Assembly (NCBI GenBank): GCA_964503595.1
Contig: CAZDAM010000032.1
Span: 1-30,022, forward strand
Origin: CAZDAM01 sp964503595
Lineage (GTDB): Bacteria > Muiribacteriota > UBA6191
Reading direction: 5' to 3'
Length of the DNA stretch: 30,022 nucleotides
The notes under the pieces are model-generated. The model saw only the letters and a program-made list of their open reading frames with translations, was not told where the DNA came from and did no database searches. Below, one piece after another: positions 23,739 through 30,022 of this stretch. The first letter of the stretch is position 1. Each line of letters starts with the position of its first letter. Made by a program: the position numbers and the translations under genes.

Positions 23739-24479
23739 TTAGAGTGTGAGACCCCCATCTACACTCAGCACATGACCATTGATGTAGACAGCATCATCAC
23801 TGGCCAGGAAGGCAAAGGCGGCAGCAATTTCATGTGGCTGGCCCAGACGTCCGGCAGGAGTCTTGTCAGCAAGCATGTCCAGAACCTTCTGGGGAACTGT
23901 GCCCATCATTTCAGTCATGGTGTATCCAGGAGCTACAGCATTGGCACGTACCCCTTTACGTCCCAGCTCTTTGGCCCATGTCTGAGTCATGCCGATCACG
24001 CCGGCTTTGGTGGCTGCATAGTTGGTCTGTCCGATGTTTCCGTACAGTCCGACTACGCTGGAAGTGCTCAGAATGACGCCGCTTCCTTTCTCACGCATAC
24101 GCTTGCCAGCTTCACGGCCACAGTTGAAGACACCTTTGAGGTTGACCGCAATGACCTGATCAAACTGCTCATCGCTCATTTTGTGAAGCATGGCGTCTCT
24201 GGTGATACCGGCATTGTTGACAATGATGTCAACGGGTCCCAGTTCGGCTTCAACCTGATCGTAAGCCTGAGCCACATCTGCGGAGCGGGTTACATCAACT
24301 TTGACGGCAATAACCTGGGCTCCTTCTTTTGAAAGAGTTTCCTGAGCGGTTTTCAGTTCTTCTTCGAGCATATCCCACAGGGCGATTTTGGCGCCTTCCT
24401 GAGCAAATCTCAGGGCAGTGGCAAATCCAATTCCACGGGCTCCACCGGTAACGATGGCAATCTTGTTTTGCAGTTTCAT
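23739..24479 (-). CDS. phaB: Acetoacetyl-CoA reductase (PHA synthesis)
   Basis: PhaB reduces acetoacetyl-CoA to (R)-3-hydroxybutyryl-CoA with NADPH, supplying monomer to PhaC. The 246-aa protein is a classical short-chain dehydrogenase: TGGARGIG at 11-18, NNAG at 88-91, catalytic Ser141, Tyr154 and Lys158 (YAATK), and PGYTMTEM. The length equals that of Cupriavidus PhaB. FabG (3-oxoacyl-ACP reductase) is closely related, and the name rests mainly on its place behind phaC and the PhaE-like gene. AAGGAG lies 5 nt before the ATG, which overlaps the upstream stop by 4 nt. It is the last gene of the operon. No phaA thiolase is in the window. Confidence 0.88.
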   Translation of the reverse strand: MKLQNKIAIVTGGARGIGFATALRFAQEGAKIALWDMLEEELKTAQETLSKEGAQVIAVKVDVTRSADVAQAYDQVEAELGPVDIIVNNAGITRDAMLHKMSDEQFDQVIAVNLKGVFNCGREAGKRMREKGSGVILSTSSVVGLYGNIGQTNYAATKAGVIGMTQTWAKELGRKGVRANAVAPGYTMTEMMGTVPQKVLDMLADKTPAGRLGQPHEIAAAFAFLASDDAVYINGHVLSVDGGLTL

Positions 24480-24820
24480 GCTTTCTCCTTATTCTCCCGG
24501 CGGGATTTATCGTCTTTCTTTGGGGTTTGGGCTTTCAGCTCGGCCTCTTCCAGGCGGGCTTCCAGATCCATGACCCGGCGCTGCAGGTTGCTAAGAGTTT
24601 CGTAAAGGCCGGACTGGGAAGTTTCTGTCAGAATTCCGGAAGCCCTGAAGCCGGGTTCCATGGCTTTTCTGACCTGTTCCTGAAAATCCAGGGAGGCTGT
24701 GACCTGGGAGGACATCAGCTTCAGCCAGGTGGGATCCCTGAGGATTCCATCAAACCAGGTGGTCATGTTTTTCTCAAGCTCACCCATCATCTGTTTTTGC
24801 ATATCAAAAATTGTTGTCAT
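24476..24820 (-). CDS. Short PhaE-like PHA synthase subunit
   Basis: This 114-aa protein lies between phaC (10-nt gap, GAGGA site 7 nt before the ATG) and phaB (4-nt ATGA overlap). It begins with an amphipathic helical part (IFDMQKQMMGELEKNMTTWFDGILRDPTWLKL) and ends with a coiled coil at about 70-96 (LSNLQRRVMDLEARLEEAELKA) and a charged tail. The neighbouring PhaC is of class III length, and class III or IV synthases need a partner, PhaE or PhaR. Position and the C-terminal coiled coil support that role, but purple-sulfur-bacterial PhaE is about three times longer. Alternatively it could be a second granule-associated protein. No catalytic motif is visible. Confidence 0.6.
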   Translation of the reverse strand: MTTIFDMQKQMMGELEKNMTTWFDGILRDPTWLKLMSSQVTASLDFQEQVRKAMEPGFRASGILTETSQSGLYETLSNLQRRVMDLEARLEEAELKAQTPKKDDKSRRENKEKA

Positions 24821-24830
24821 CAGAGAATCC

Positions 24831-25901
24831 TCACATCAGGTTGGGGCAGGGACGGGCTTTCAGCCATTCGTCGGTTGCTTTCCAGAGTCCGTCTTTGGCA
24901 GCACGGCCAACTGTGATTCCAATATGTCCACCCTTCATCTCCATCACATGCTGATCTTTGGAGCTAATCATGGTGTTCAGTACAGTCGCGGAGGCGGGGG
25001 GGACAATATGGTCTGCCGAAGCAGTGACAGTCAGGACCGGACAGGCGATTTTCTTCAGATCCACCAGTTCATCACCAATGGTCATGGTGCCCTGAACCAG
25101 CTTGTTGCCTTCATAAAGACTATGAATGTATTCGGCATAGGTGGCACCTGGGAAGCTGACGTTATCATTGAGCCAGGTTTCCAGAGTCAGGAAGCGATCC
25201 ACAAAGCTGTCATCCCACATTTTTTCCATCAGGGTCTGGTTCTTCTGCATCATGGCAACCGGAGCCAGCATGGAAAATGAGGATTGCAGGAATTCTGGTG
25301 GCAGAGATCCCATGACTTCGGCCAGGCGGGCTACATCCAGCTGGCCACTACTGGCCCAGCAGGAAAGAAGTCCTTCATCATGGAAGTTCACAGGAGCAGT
25401 CAGAGGAATCAGACTGGCGACTCTTTCGGGACGAAGCGCGGCATAGAGGATGGCAAAGGTTCCGCCAACACAGTAGCCCATCAGATGAACCTGAGCCTTG
25501 CCACTCAGTTGGCAGGCGCGGCGTACGGCGGCTCCAACATAGCGGACTACATGGTCTTCCAGAGTCATGAACCCGTCCTGTGGAGCGGGAGTCCCCCAGT
25601 CCAGAACATAAACGGTATGACCTTTTTCAACCAGGTATTCCACGTAAGACTGGCCGGGGCGAAGATCCAGAACATACCAGCGATTGATGATGCTTGGAAT
25701 CATGACAATCGGGCTTTGGGATTCGGAACTTCCTTCGGGCTTGAATTCCAGAAGTTTACTGCGTCCCCATACGGCGACGACCTTGTGTGGGGTCTGGGCC
25801 AGTTTGGGAAGGGAACGGCCCTGGGCTAGTTCCATGAGCCTTGAGATACGTTTTGGGGTTTTCCAGGCTTCTTCGCTTGCCTTGGTGATGTTATCTAACA
25901 T
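24831..25901 (-). CDS. phaC: Polyhydroxyalkanoate synthase, class III type
   Basis: PhaC polymerises (R)-3-hydroxyacyl-CoA into PHA at the granule surface. From the ATG at 25901 the protein is 356 aa, the length of class III PhaC (about 355) rather than class I (about 590). The lipase-like box GYCVGG carries the nucleophile Cys144; Asp297 (ASADHIVPP) and His326 (KGGHIG) complete the triad at the spacing of the Allochromatium enzyme. The ATG at 25901 has GAGG 5 nt upstream; an ATG at 25970 would overlap the phasin and add 23 residues not expected in the family. It lies 55 nt after the phasin stop, with a hairpin between. Confidence 0.94.
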   Translation of the reverse strand: MLDNITKASEEAWKTPKRISRLMELAQGRSLPKLAQTPHKVVAVWGRSKLLEFKPEGSSESQSPIVMIPSIINRWYVLDLRPGQSYVEYLVEKGHTVYVLDWGTPAPQDGFMTLEDHVVRYVGAAVRRACQLSGKAQVHLMGYCVGGTFAILYAALRPERVASLIPLTAPVNFHDEGLLSCWASSGQLDVARLAEVMGSLPPEFLQSSFSMLAPVAMMQKNQTLMEKMWDDSFVDRFLTLETWLNDNVSFPGATYAEYIHSLYEGNKLVQGTMTIGDELVDLKKIACPVLTVTASADHIVPPASATVLNTMISSKDQHVMEMKGGHIGITVGRAAKDGLWKATDEWLKARPCPNLM

Positions 25902-25918
25902 GCCTGCCTCGCTTGTTA

Positions 25919-25939
25919 AGGGGGCTTTGGCGGCCCCCT
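25919..25939 (-). other. Hairpin between phasin and phaC
   Basis: On the minus strand AGGGGGC (25939-25933) and GCCCCCT (25925-25919) form a 7-bp GC-rich stem with a 7-nt loop. No T-tract follows (TAACAAGC), so it is not a full terminator. It may attenuate read-through or stabilise the 3' end of a short phasin mRNA, giving more phasin than synthase. Confidence 0.5.
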
Positions 25940-25956
25940 CTTCGTCGGATACCGGA

Positions 25957-26271
25957 TTATTTCTTGGCAACTTCAGTGGCTTTCGCTACAGTCTCGGAGA
26001 CTTTTGCTACACCAGCGTTGACGGATTCGCGATACTGCTTCAGTCCGTCCATGTACAGTTCGCGGTTCTGGCGAGCTGTTTTTTCCAGTTGGGACAGGAG
26101 GTCTGCCTGAGCTTTCAGAGCGAATTCAGTGTATTCGCGCATCTGCTTCATCTGGTTTGTGGCCAGAGCGAACATTTCATCCTGAGCTTTCACGCTCATG
26201 GTGAGGTACTCATCTACAGATTTGTTCATGTTTTCCTGTACAGTTTCGAATGCTTTTTTTACTTGTTCCAT
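25957..26271 (-). CDS. phaP: Phasin-family PHA granule protein
   Basis: This 104-aa amphipathic all-helical protein would coat PHA granules and limit their size. The sequence is rich in Gln, Lys, Glu and Ala (MEQVKKAFETVQENMNKSVDEYL, ALKAQADLLSQLEKTARQNRELYMDGLKQY) and ends in an alanine/lysine/valine helix, the usual phasin composition. The ATG at 26271 is fixed by AAGGAG 6 nt upstream; earlier in-frame codons fall in the promoter region. It is first in the operon phaP-phaC-phaE-like-phaB, which supports the call because phasins have weak sequence motifs. Confidence 0.85.
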   Translation of the reverse strand: MEQVKKAFETVQENMNKSVDEYLTMSVKAQDEMFALATNQMKQMREYTEFALKAQADLLSQLEKTARQNRELYMDGLKQYRESVNAGVAKVSETVAKATEVAKK

Positions 26272-26325
26272 GATTTTCTCCTTCGTTTGTGTCCTCGGTT
26301 GCTTGGTTTTCTTGAGGACAGATAA

Positions 26326-26377
26326 ATAGTAACTCATGTTTTTTGCATTTGCAACAATTATTTTTTCATTTTTGCAA
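26326..26377 (-). promoter_or_regulatory. phaP promoter with TGC-rich palindromic operator
   Basis: On the minus strand TTGCAA (26354-26349), a 17-nt spacer and TACTAT (26331-26326) would start transcription near 26319, about 48 nt before the phasin ATG. The -35 box is one arm of a perfect inverted repeat, TTGCA-N2-TGCAA (26343-26354). A further TTGCAA lies at 26372-26377, within AT-rich DNA. PhaR repressors of other PHA producers bind TGC-rich sites at phasin promoters, so this is a candidate PhaR-type operator. No phaR gene is in the window. Confidence 0.55.
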
Positions 26378-26446
26378 AAATCTTTTCCTGGGTTTTGGGG
26401 ATTGGCTTGTTTAAAGGGTTCTTCAGTCTTCTTTGAGGGGTGTGAA

Positions 26447-27109
26447 ATGCGATTTGGTGTGATTTTTGACTGGGATGGGGTGGTTCTGGATTCCAGATAT
26501 TGCCATTGCAAAAGCTGGGAGATTCTGGCTGAAAGAAGGGGTTTGCCTCTCCCGGAAGGCCATTTTGAAAGGGGTTTTGGGCTCAGAAATGAGACGATTA
26601 TCCCTGAAGTTCTGATGTGGGCGACTGAGGCTGAGGCAATCCGGGATTTAGCGAATGCAAAAGAGGCTCTTTATCGGGAATTGGCATTGGATTCAGGCCT
26701 GAAGTCCCTCTCTGGGATTCCGGAGCTTCTTTTGGAGCTGAAGAAAAAAGAGGTTCCCGTTGCGATTGGGACCAGTACTCCCAGAGAGAATGTTCAGGCC
26801 CTTTTGCCTGTATTGGGGCTTGAAGGGTATTTTGGCCATCTTGTGGCTTCTGAGGATGTCAGCCGGGGAAAGCCGGATCCGGAGGTTTTTCTGAAGGCGG
26901 CGGCTCATCTCGGGCTAAAGCCCGGGCAGTGTCTGGTGATTGAGGACTCTCAGGGTGGGCTTGAGGCCGCTCAAAGGGCGGGAATGCTTGGAGTCGGAGT
27001 CTTGACGACCCACCCTTCCCTCAAGGCGGATCTGGTGGTGGAAAGCCCGGCAGGGCTTAATTTTTTGCTTTTGCAAAATCTAATGAAGGGAAAGCTGAAA
27101 TGCAGTTGA
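26447..27109 (+). CDS. HAD-superfamily hydrolase (phosphatase/beta-phosphoglucomutase-like)
   Basis: This 220-aa cytosolic enzyme belongs to HAD subfamily I. It has the nucleophile motif FDWDGVVLDS (Asp8, Asp10), the threonine/serine motif IGTSTP, the lysine motif RGKPDPEVF and the acidic motif VIEDSQGGLEAAQRAGM. The helical cap between motifs 1 and 2 is of the C1 type, as in beta-phosphoglucomutase and phosphoglycolate phosphatase. The exact substrate, probably a sugar phosphate or similar metabolite, cannot be assigned. The ATG at 26447 has GAGGGG 6 nt upstream and lies directly before the motif. It overlaps the aminopeptidase gene by 10 nt. Confidence 0.9.
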   Translation: MRFGVIFDWDGVVLDSRYCHCKSWEILAERRGLPLPEGHFERGFGLRNETIIPEVLMWATEAEAIRDLANAKEALYRELALDSGLKSLSGIPELLLELKKKEVPVAIGTSTPRENVQALLPVLGLEGYFGHLVASEDVSRGKPDPEVFLKAAAHLGLKPGQCLVIEDSQGGLEAAQRAGMLGVGVLTTHPSLKADLVVESPAGLNFLLLQNLMKGKLKCS

Positions 27110-29370
27110 CGCCTGAATACGCGAGGAAGCGGCGGGAAATGATCGGGGGACATCCGGAACTCAGGGTTTTTCTGAAGATTGATGAGAATAAAGAGGTGGA
27201 GGGAAAGGCCCGGCTTCAGTTTGAGGCTCTGGAAGATGGCCGGATTTTTGTGGATTGTCTGGCAGAGATCATGGCCCTTGAATCGCCCAAAAAGACAGAA
27301 ATCTGTGAGGGTGGATTCTGGCTTGAAGTGAGTAAGGGGCTACAGTCCGTGGAGATTTCTTATCGCCTGCAAGCTTCCCAGGATGGAATGGGCCTTCATG
27401 TCTGTCATCCCGTAGAAGAGGGGCGACCTCTTTTTTATACCAATTTTGTGCCCCAGATGGCACGTCGGGTTTTTCCTCTCTGGGATCAGCCGGATATGCG
27501 CACTGTTTTTGAGTTGGGTCTTGATGTTCCGGATTGGATGACGGTGGTTTCCAATTATCCGGTTCTTAGTGAGAAGATTGAGAATTCCCGGAAGCTGGTC
27601 TGGTTTGAGCCAACGATGCCGCTGGCATCCTATCTGTTTCATTTCACGGCCGGAGATTTGATCCGAAGGGATTACTCGGCCGCATCCATCCCGATTTCTT
27701 TTTACGCCCGTCCGGCAAAGGCGGATGTTCTTCGGAGCGAGGAGCTGGGCTCTCTTCTCGAAGATTGCCTCAAGTGGTATGAGAAGACTTTTGAGGTGCC
27801 TTTTCCCTTTCCCAAGTACGATCAGATCTTTGTTCCCCAGTTCTATTGGGGCGGGATGGAAAATGCTGGAGCAGTTGTTCTTCGGGAAGAGGTGCTTTTT
27901 GAGCATGTTCCTGAGCCTCAGGAGGCTATGAATCGGGATAATCTTCTGGCCCATGAGCTGTCGCATATGTGGTTTGGGGATTTTATCACCATGAAATGGT
28001 GGGATGATCTCTGGCTGAATGAGGCTTTTGCCACCTGGGTGACCAGTGCGGCCCTCAAAGGAACGGGTCGCTGGCCGGATGCGATGACCTGGCTTCGCTC
28101 TGATGTGGCAGCCCGTGCGCTGGAAGAGGATGCCCTGGATTCAACTCATCCTGTTTTGACTCCTGTCCCTATTGCGGAAGAGGCCTTCCAGAATTTTGAT
28201 GCGATTACATATCAGAAGGGTGCAGCCCTGCTGAGTACTCTGGCGGATGGATTGGGAGATGACTTCTTGCGTGGGGTCCAGATCTATTTTCAGCGGTTTG
28301 GCGGAAAAAATGCCACCAGGGATGACTTCTTTTCCTGCCTGCCAGAGCTGCCACTGGTATCGGAAGTTCGAACTGCTCTGGAATCGACCGGCTCTCCCCG
28401 TCTTGTCTATAAGAGTGAACTGGCTGTCTTTTCCGGGGGGGGTGGACTTTTGGAGCTTGATTTTCAAAATCGCGGAGGGGATAGAGTTTCCCTGAAGGAT
28501 CAGGAGATCGTTCAGGGGATGCCTCTGGGGGTTGGTCAGTGCCTCTGGTTTCGTCCTCTCCTGGAAAATTCGGCTATTCCGGATCAGGTTGGGGGGCCGG
28601 CTGAATCTCTGGAATGGATGCTTGCTGGCTGGGAAGGTCTTTTTGCCGGGAGTTTTTCCGTATCTGGTTTTCTGGATTTGACGGAAAAGCTTCTCAGAGA
28701 TATTTCGGAGCCGGTTTTTTCGGATCTGGTTTCCAGGCTTGCTTCTTTGAAGCAGAGGGGGTTTCTCTCTGAAAAAAAAGCGGAAGAATTGCTGGAGTGT
28801 TTGCTGCCCCGCACTTCAGGGGGGCTTAGAGTCTTGCAGGCATGTCTCCGATTGGCTCCCGAATCCCGGGCACAGGAACTGATCCGGCTCTTTTACGAAG
28901 ATGCGCCAAGAAGTATCCGCAAGTCGCTTCTGCTTCTGGCGGCAGGTTCAGGACTTTCAGAAGAGTTGCTGAGGCGGGACTTCCCTGAGGAGGTATCTGA
29001 GGAAAATGGTGTTTTACACAGGCAGGTCCGGCTCAGAAGTCTAGAGGATGCCTCCATGGCACTTGAGCTTGAAGGGCTGGTTGAGGAGCCGATAGCAACA
29101 ACGCTTAAGGGTGCCCTTCTTTCGCATGTTTTCGAGGGGAGTCAGTGTCGGGACCAGACCTTCAAGGTCTGGGAACGGATGGTGGATGAAGGGCGTGTCT
29201 TCAGAGATGAGGCTCTTTTGATGTACTGGATGGGCTATGCCGCACCTTTGAGAGATTCCCGAAGGCTTGAAGCATCTTGCGAACGCTGGCTGAAATCGGA
29301 GCACAAGCCTCTGTTAAGACTTGCTCTTCGGCTGAATTCCCGGCTGAAGCGCTGGAAAGGTGTTGCGTGA
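27100..29370 (+). CDS. M1-family zinc aminopeptidase
   Basis: This 756-aa metallopeptidase removes N-terminal residues from peptides. It lacks a signal peptide and is probably cytosolic. Order: beta N-domain (1-200), exopeptidase motif GGMEN at 251-255, zinc site HELSH (His285, Glu286, His289) with Glu308 in WLNEAFATW exactly 18 residues later, and catalytic Tyr371 (ITYQKGA). The C-terminal helical domain follows. PepN and its relatives usually have GAMEN; GGMEN is known from leukotriene A4 hydrolase and aminopeptidase B, yet the rest of the active site (MKWWDDLWLNEAFA) is PepN/ERAP-like. AGGGA lies 8 nt before the ATG. It overlaps the HAD gene (10 nt) and thpR (GTGA, 4 nt). Confidence 0.93.
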   Translation: MQLTPEYARKRREMIGGHPELRVFLKIDENKEVEGKARLQFEALEDGRIFVDCLAEIMALESPKKTEICEGGFWLEVSKGLQSVEISYRLQASQDGMGLHVCHPVEEGRPLFYTNFVPQMARRVFPLWDQPDMRTVFELGLDVPDWMTVVSNYPVLSEKIENSRKLVWFEPTMPLASYLFHFTAGDLIRRDYSAASIPISFYARPAKADVLRSEELGSLLEDCLKWYEKTFEVPFPFPKYDQIFVPQFYWGGMENAGAVVLREEVLFEHVPEPQEAMNRDNLLAHELSHMWFGDFITMKWWDDLWLNEAFATWVTSAALKGTGRWPDAMTWLRSDVAARALEEDALDSTHPVLTPVPIAEEAFQNFDAITYQKGAALLSTLADGLGDDFLRGVQIYFQRFGGKNATRDDFFSCLPELPLVSEVRTALESTGSPRLVYKSELAVFSGGGGLLELDFQNRGGDRVSLKDQEIVQGMPLGVGQCLWFRPLLENSAIPDQVGGPAESLEWMLAGWEGLFAGSFSVSGFLDLTEKLLRDISEPVFSDLVSRLASLKQRGFLSEKKAEELLECLLPRTSGGLRVLQACLRLAPESRAQELIRLFYEDAPRSIRKSLLLLAAGSGLSEELLRRDFPEEVSEENGVLHRQVRLRSLEDASMALELEGLVEEPIATTLKGALLSHVFEGSQCRDQTFKVWERMVDEGRVFRDEALLMYWMGYAAPLRDSRRLEASCERWLKSEHKPLLRLALRLNSRLKRWKGVA

Positions 29371-29900
29371 GGCTTTTTATTGCCCTTCCGATCCCCGAAG
29401 AAATCCGGGAAAAGCTTGGAGAAATCCATCATCCATCCGTGCGCGGAGGAAGGGTACCCCCTGAGAACTACCATATTACTCTGCTGTTTCTGGGTGAGGT
29501 GAATCCGGGGGAGCTTGAGGAGCTGGTATCTGCTTTTGAGCGTATCCGGGGGAATGTCTGTTCTCTTGAAGTCAGTGGTCTGGATTTTTTCGCCTCCCGA
29601 AGAAAGGCGGTCCTGTATGCAGGGATTGGGCTTTCAGAGGAGCTTTGTGCCCTGAAGGCATCCGTCGAGAGGTCTTGCGGGGGTTTTGTGAGAGATCCGG
29701 TTTCCCATGCGTTTTGTCCCCACATTACTCTGGCAAGGCTTGAAAAGACCTCTCCGGATCTCCTTCAGTCCTGGCTTCAGATGAGTACACTGGTCCAGAA
29801 TCTGGAATTTGAAGTTTCCGAAATCTCTCTCATGCAATCCCTTTTCAAGGGTTCTGGGGTTTGCTATGAGTCACTGGCAACGGTGTGTCTGGGGAGCTGA
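29367..29900 (+). CDS. thpR: RNA 2',3'-cyclic phosphodiesterase (LigT/2'-5' RNA ligase family)
   Basis: ThpR opens 2',3'-cyclic phosphates on RNA ends and can reversibly make 2'-5' links in tRNA halves in vitro; its role in cells is uncertain. The 177-aa protein has both 2H-phosphoesterase motifs, HITL at 36-39 and HITL at 119-122, and starts with the family pattern RLFIALPIPEEIREKL. The start is GTG at 29367, with AAGG 6 nt upstream, overlapping the aminopeptidase stop by 4 nt. Start codons further upstream would lie inside the aminopeptidase. In several bacteria thpR (ligT) stands next to recA; the gene after it here is outside the window. Confidence 0.93.
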   Translation: MRLFIALPIPEEIREKLGEIHHPSVRGGRVPPENYHITLLFLGEVNPGELEELVSAFERIRGNVCSLEVSGLDFFASRRKAVLYAGIGLSEELCALKASVERSCGGFVRDPVSHAFCPHITLARLEKTSPDLLQSWLQMSTLVQNLEFEVSEISLMQSLFKGSGVCYESLATVCLGS

Positions 29901-29931
29901 AATAAAAAGCAGGCAAAAAATAAAAAATATA

Positions 29932-29960
29932 TTGCCAAAATCTTTTTCCACGTGTAGTAT
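29932..29960 (+). promoter_or_regulatory. Strong promoter reading out of the window
   Basis: TTGCCA (29932-29937), a 17-nt spacer and TAGTAT (29955-29960) form a good sigma-70-type promoter. It is preceded by an A/T-rich stretch (29901-29931) resembling an UP element. Transcription would start near 29967. The first bases include a small CTCG-AAAA-CGAG hairpin (29970-29981) and a G-rich run to the window end. The gene or RNA it serves is not visible. Confidence 0.6.
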
Positions 29961-30022
29961 TCAATTTCTCTCGAAAACGAGGCGGCGGTAAGCGCGGCGG
30001 AGAATTCGAGGGAGAGAGTCCT

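Noticed and set aside
25902..25970. Upstream ATG for phaC at 25970
   Set aside because: It overlaps the phasin end, lacks a ribosome site and adds 23 residues absent from class III PhaC; the hairpin and GAGG site fit the ATG at 25901.
29980..30022. Start of an RNase P RNA at the window end
   Set aside because: GAGGGAGAGAGTCC only loosely resembles the conserved GAGGAAAGTCC, and the sequence ends before the fold could be tested.

Overview
The window is about 30 kb of gene-dense chromosomal DNA (roughly 50% GC by eye) from a Gram-negative bacterium. The Gram-negative reading rests on a tripartite-type RND efflux pump, dTDP-rhamnose and GDP-mannose sugar genes, and a very large MscK-type channel with a periplasmic coiled-coil domain. 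The phylum cannot be fixed from the sequence. No transposase, integrase, phage gene, CRISPR array, tRNA or rRNA was recognised. Most genes have Shine-Dalgarno sites and tight operon spacing. Two genes (rfbA and gmd) instead have a -10 box exactly 6 nt before the ATG, the geometry of leaderless transcripts.

Layout. (1) 1-387 holds no intact gene, only a possible broken small reading frame on the minus strand. (2) 388-8510, minus strand: tetR, membrane fusion protein and RND permease form an operon with 4-nt ATGA overlaps. It is followed by a glycine dehydrogenase (gcvP) that fuses the two halves normally encoded by gcvPA and gcvPB and has its own promoter. (3) 8597-15984: nucleotide-sugar genes rfbA (+), gmd (-), rfbB and rfbD (+), with mscK (-) running from the gmd stop to a tail overlap with rfbA. 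rfbC is not in the window. (4) 16027-21232, minus strand: a five-gene run, mutT, TIGR01777 epimerase, photolyase, thioredoxin-like protein and BCCT transporter, closed by a strong intrinsic terminator. (5) 21286-23621: an unrecognised 152-aa protein (+), moaA (-) and mutM (+). (6) 23739-26271, minus strand: a complete class III-type polyhydroxyalkanoate (PHA) cluster, phasin, PhaC, a very short PhaE-like subunit and PhaB, with a TGC-rich palindrome on the phasin -35 box. (7) 26447-29900, plus strand: HAD phosphatase, M1 aminopeptidase and thpR, all overlapping. A strong promoter at 29932-29960 then points out of the window.

Together the genes suggest a bacterium that stores carbon as PHA, makes deoxysugar surface glycans and handles osmotic stress (BCCT and MscK). 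It also protects its nucleotide pool and DNA from oxidation and UV (MutT, MutM, photolyase). No wholly new multi-gene system is evident. The points most worth checking are the miniature PhaE, the palindromic operator at the phasin promoter, the paired leaderless promoters, the long charged N-terminus of the BCCT transporter, and the uncharacterised 152-aa protein.
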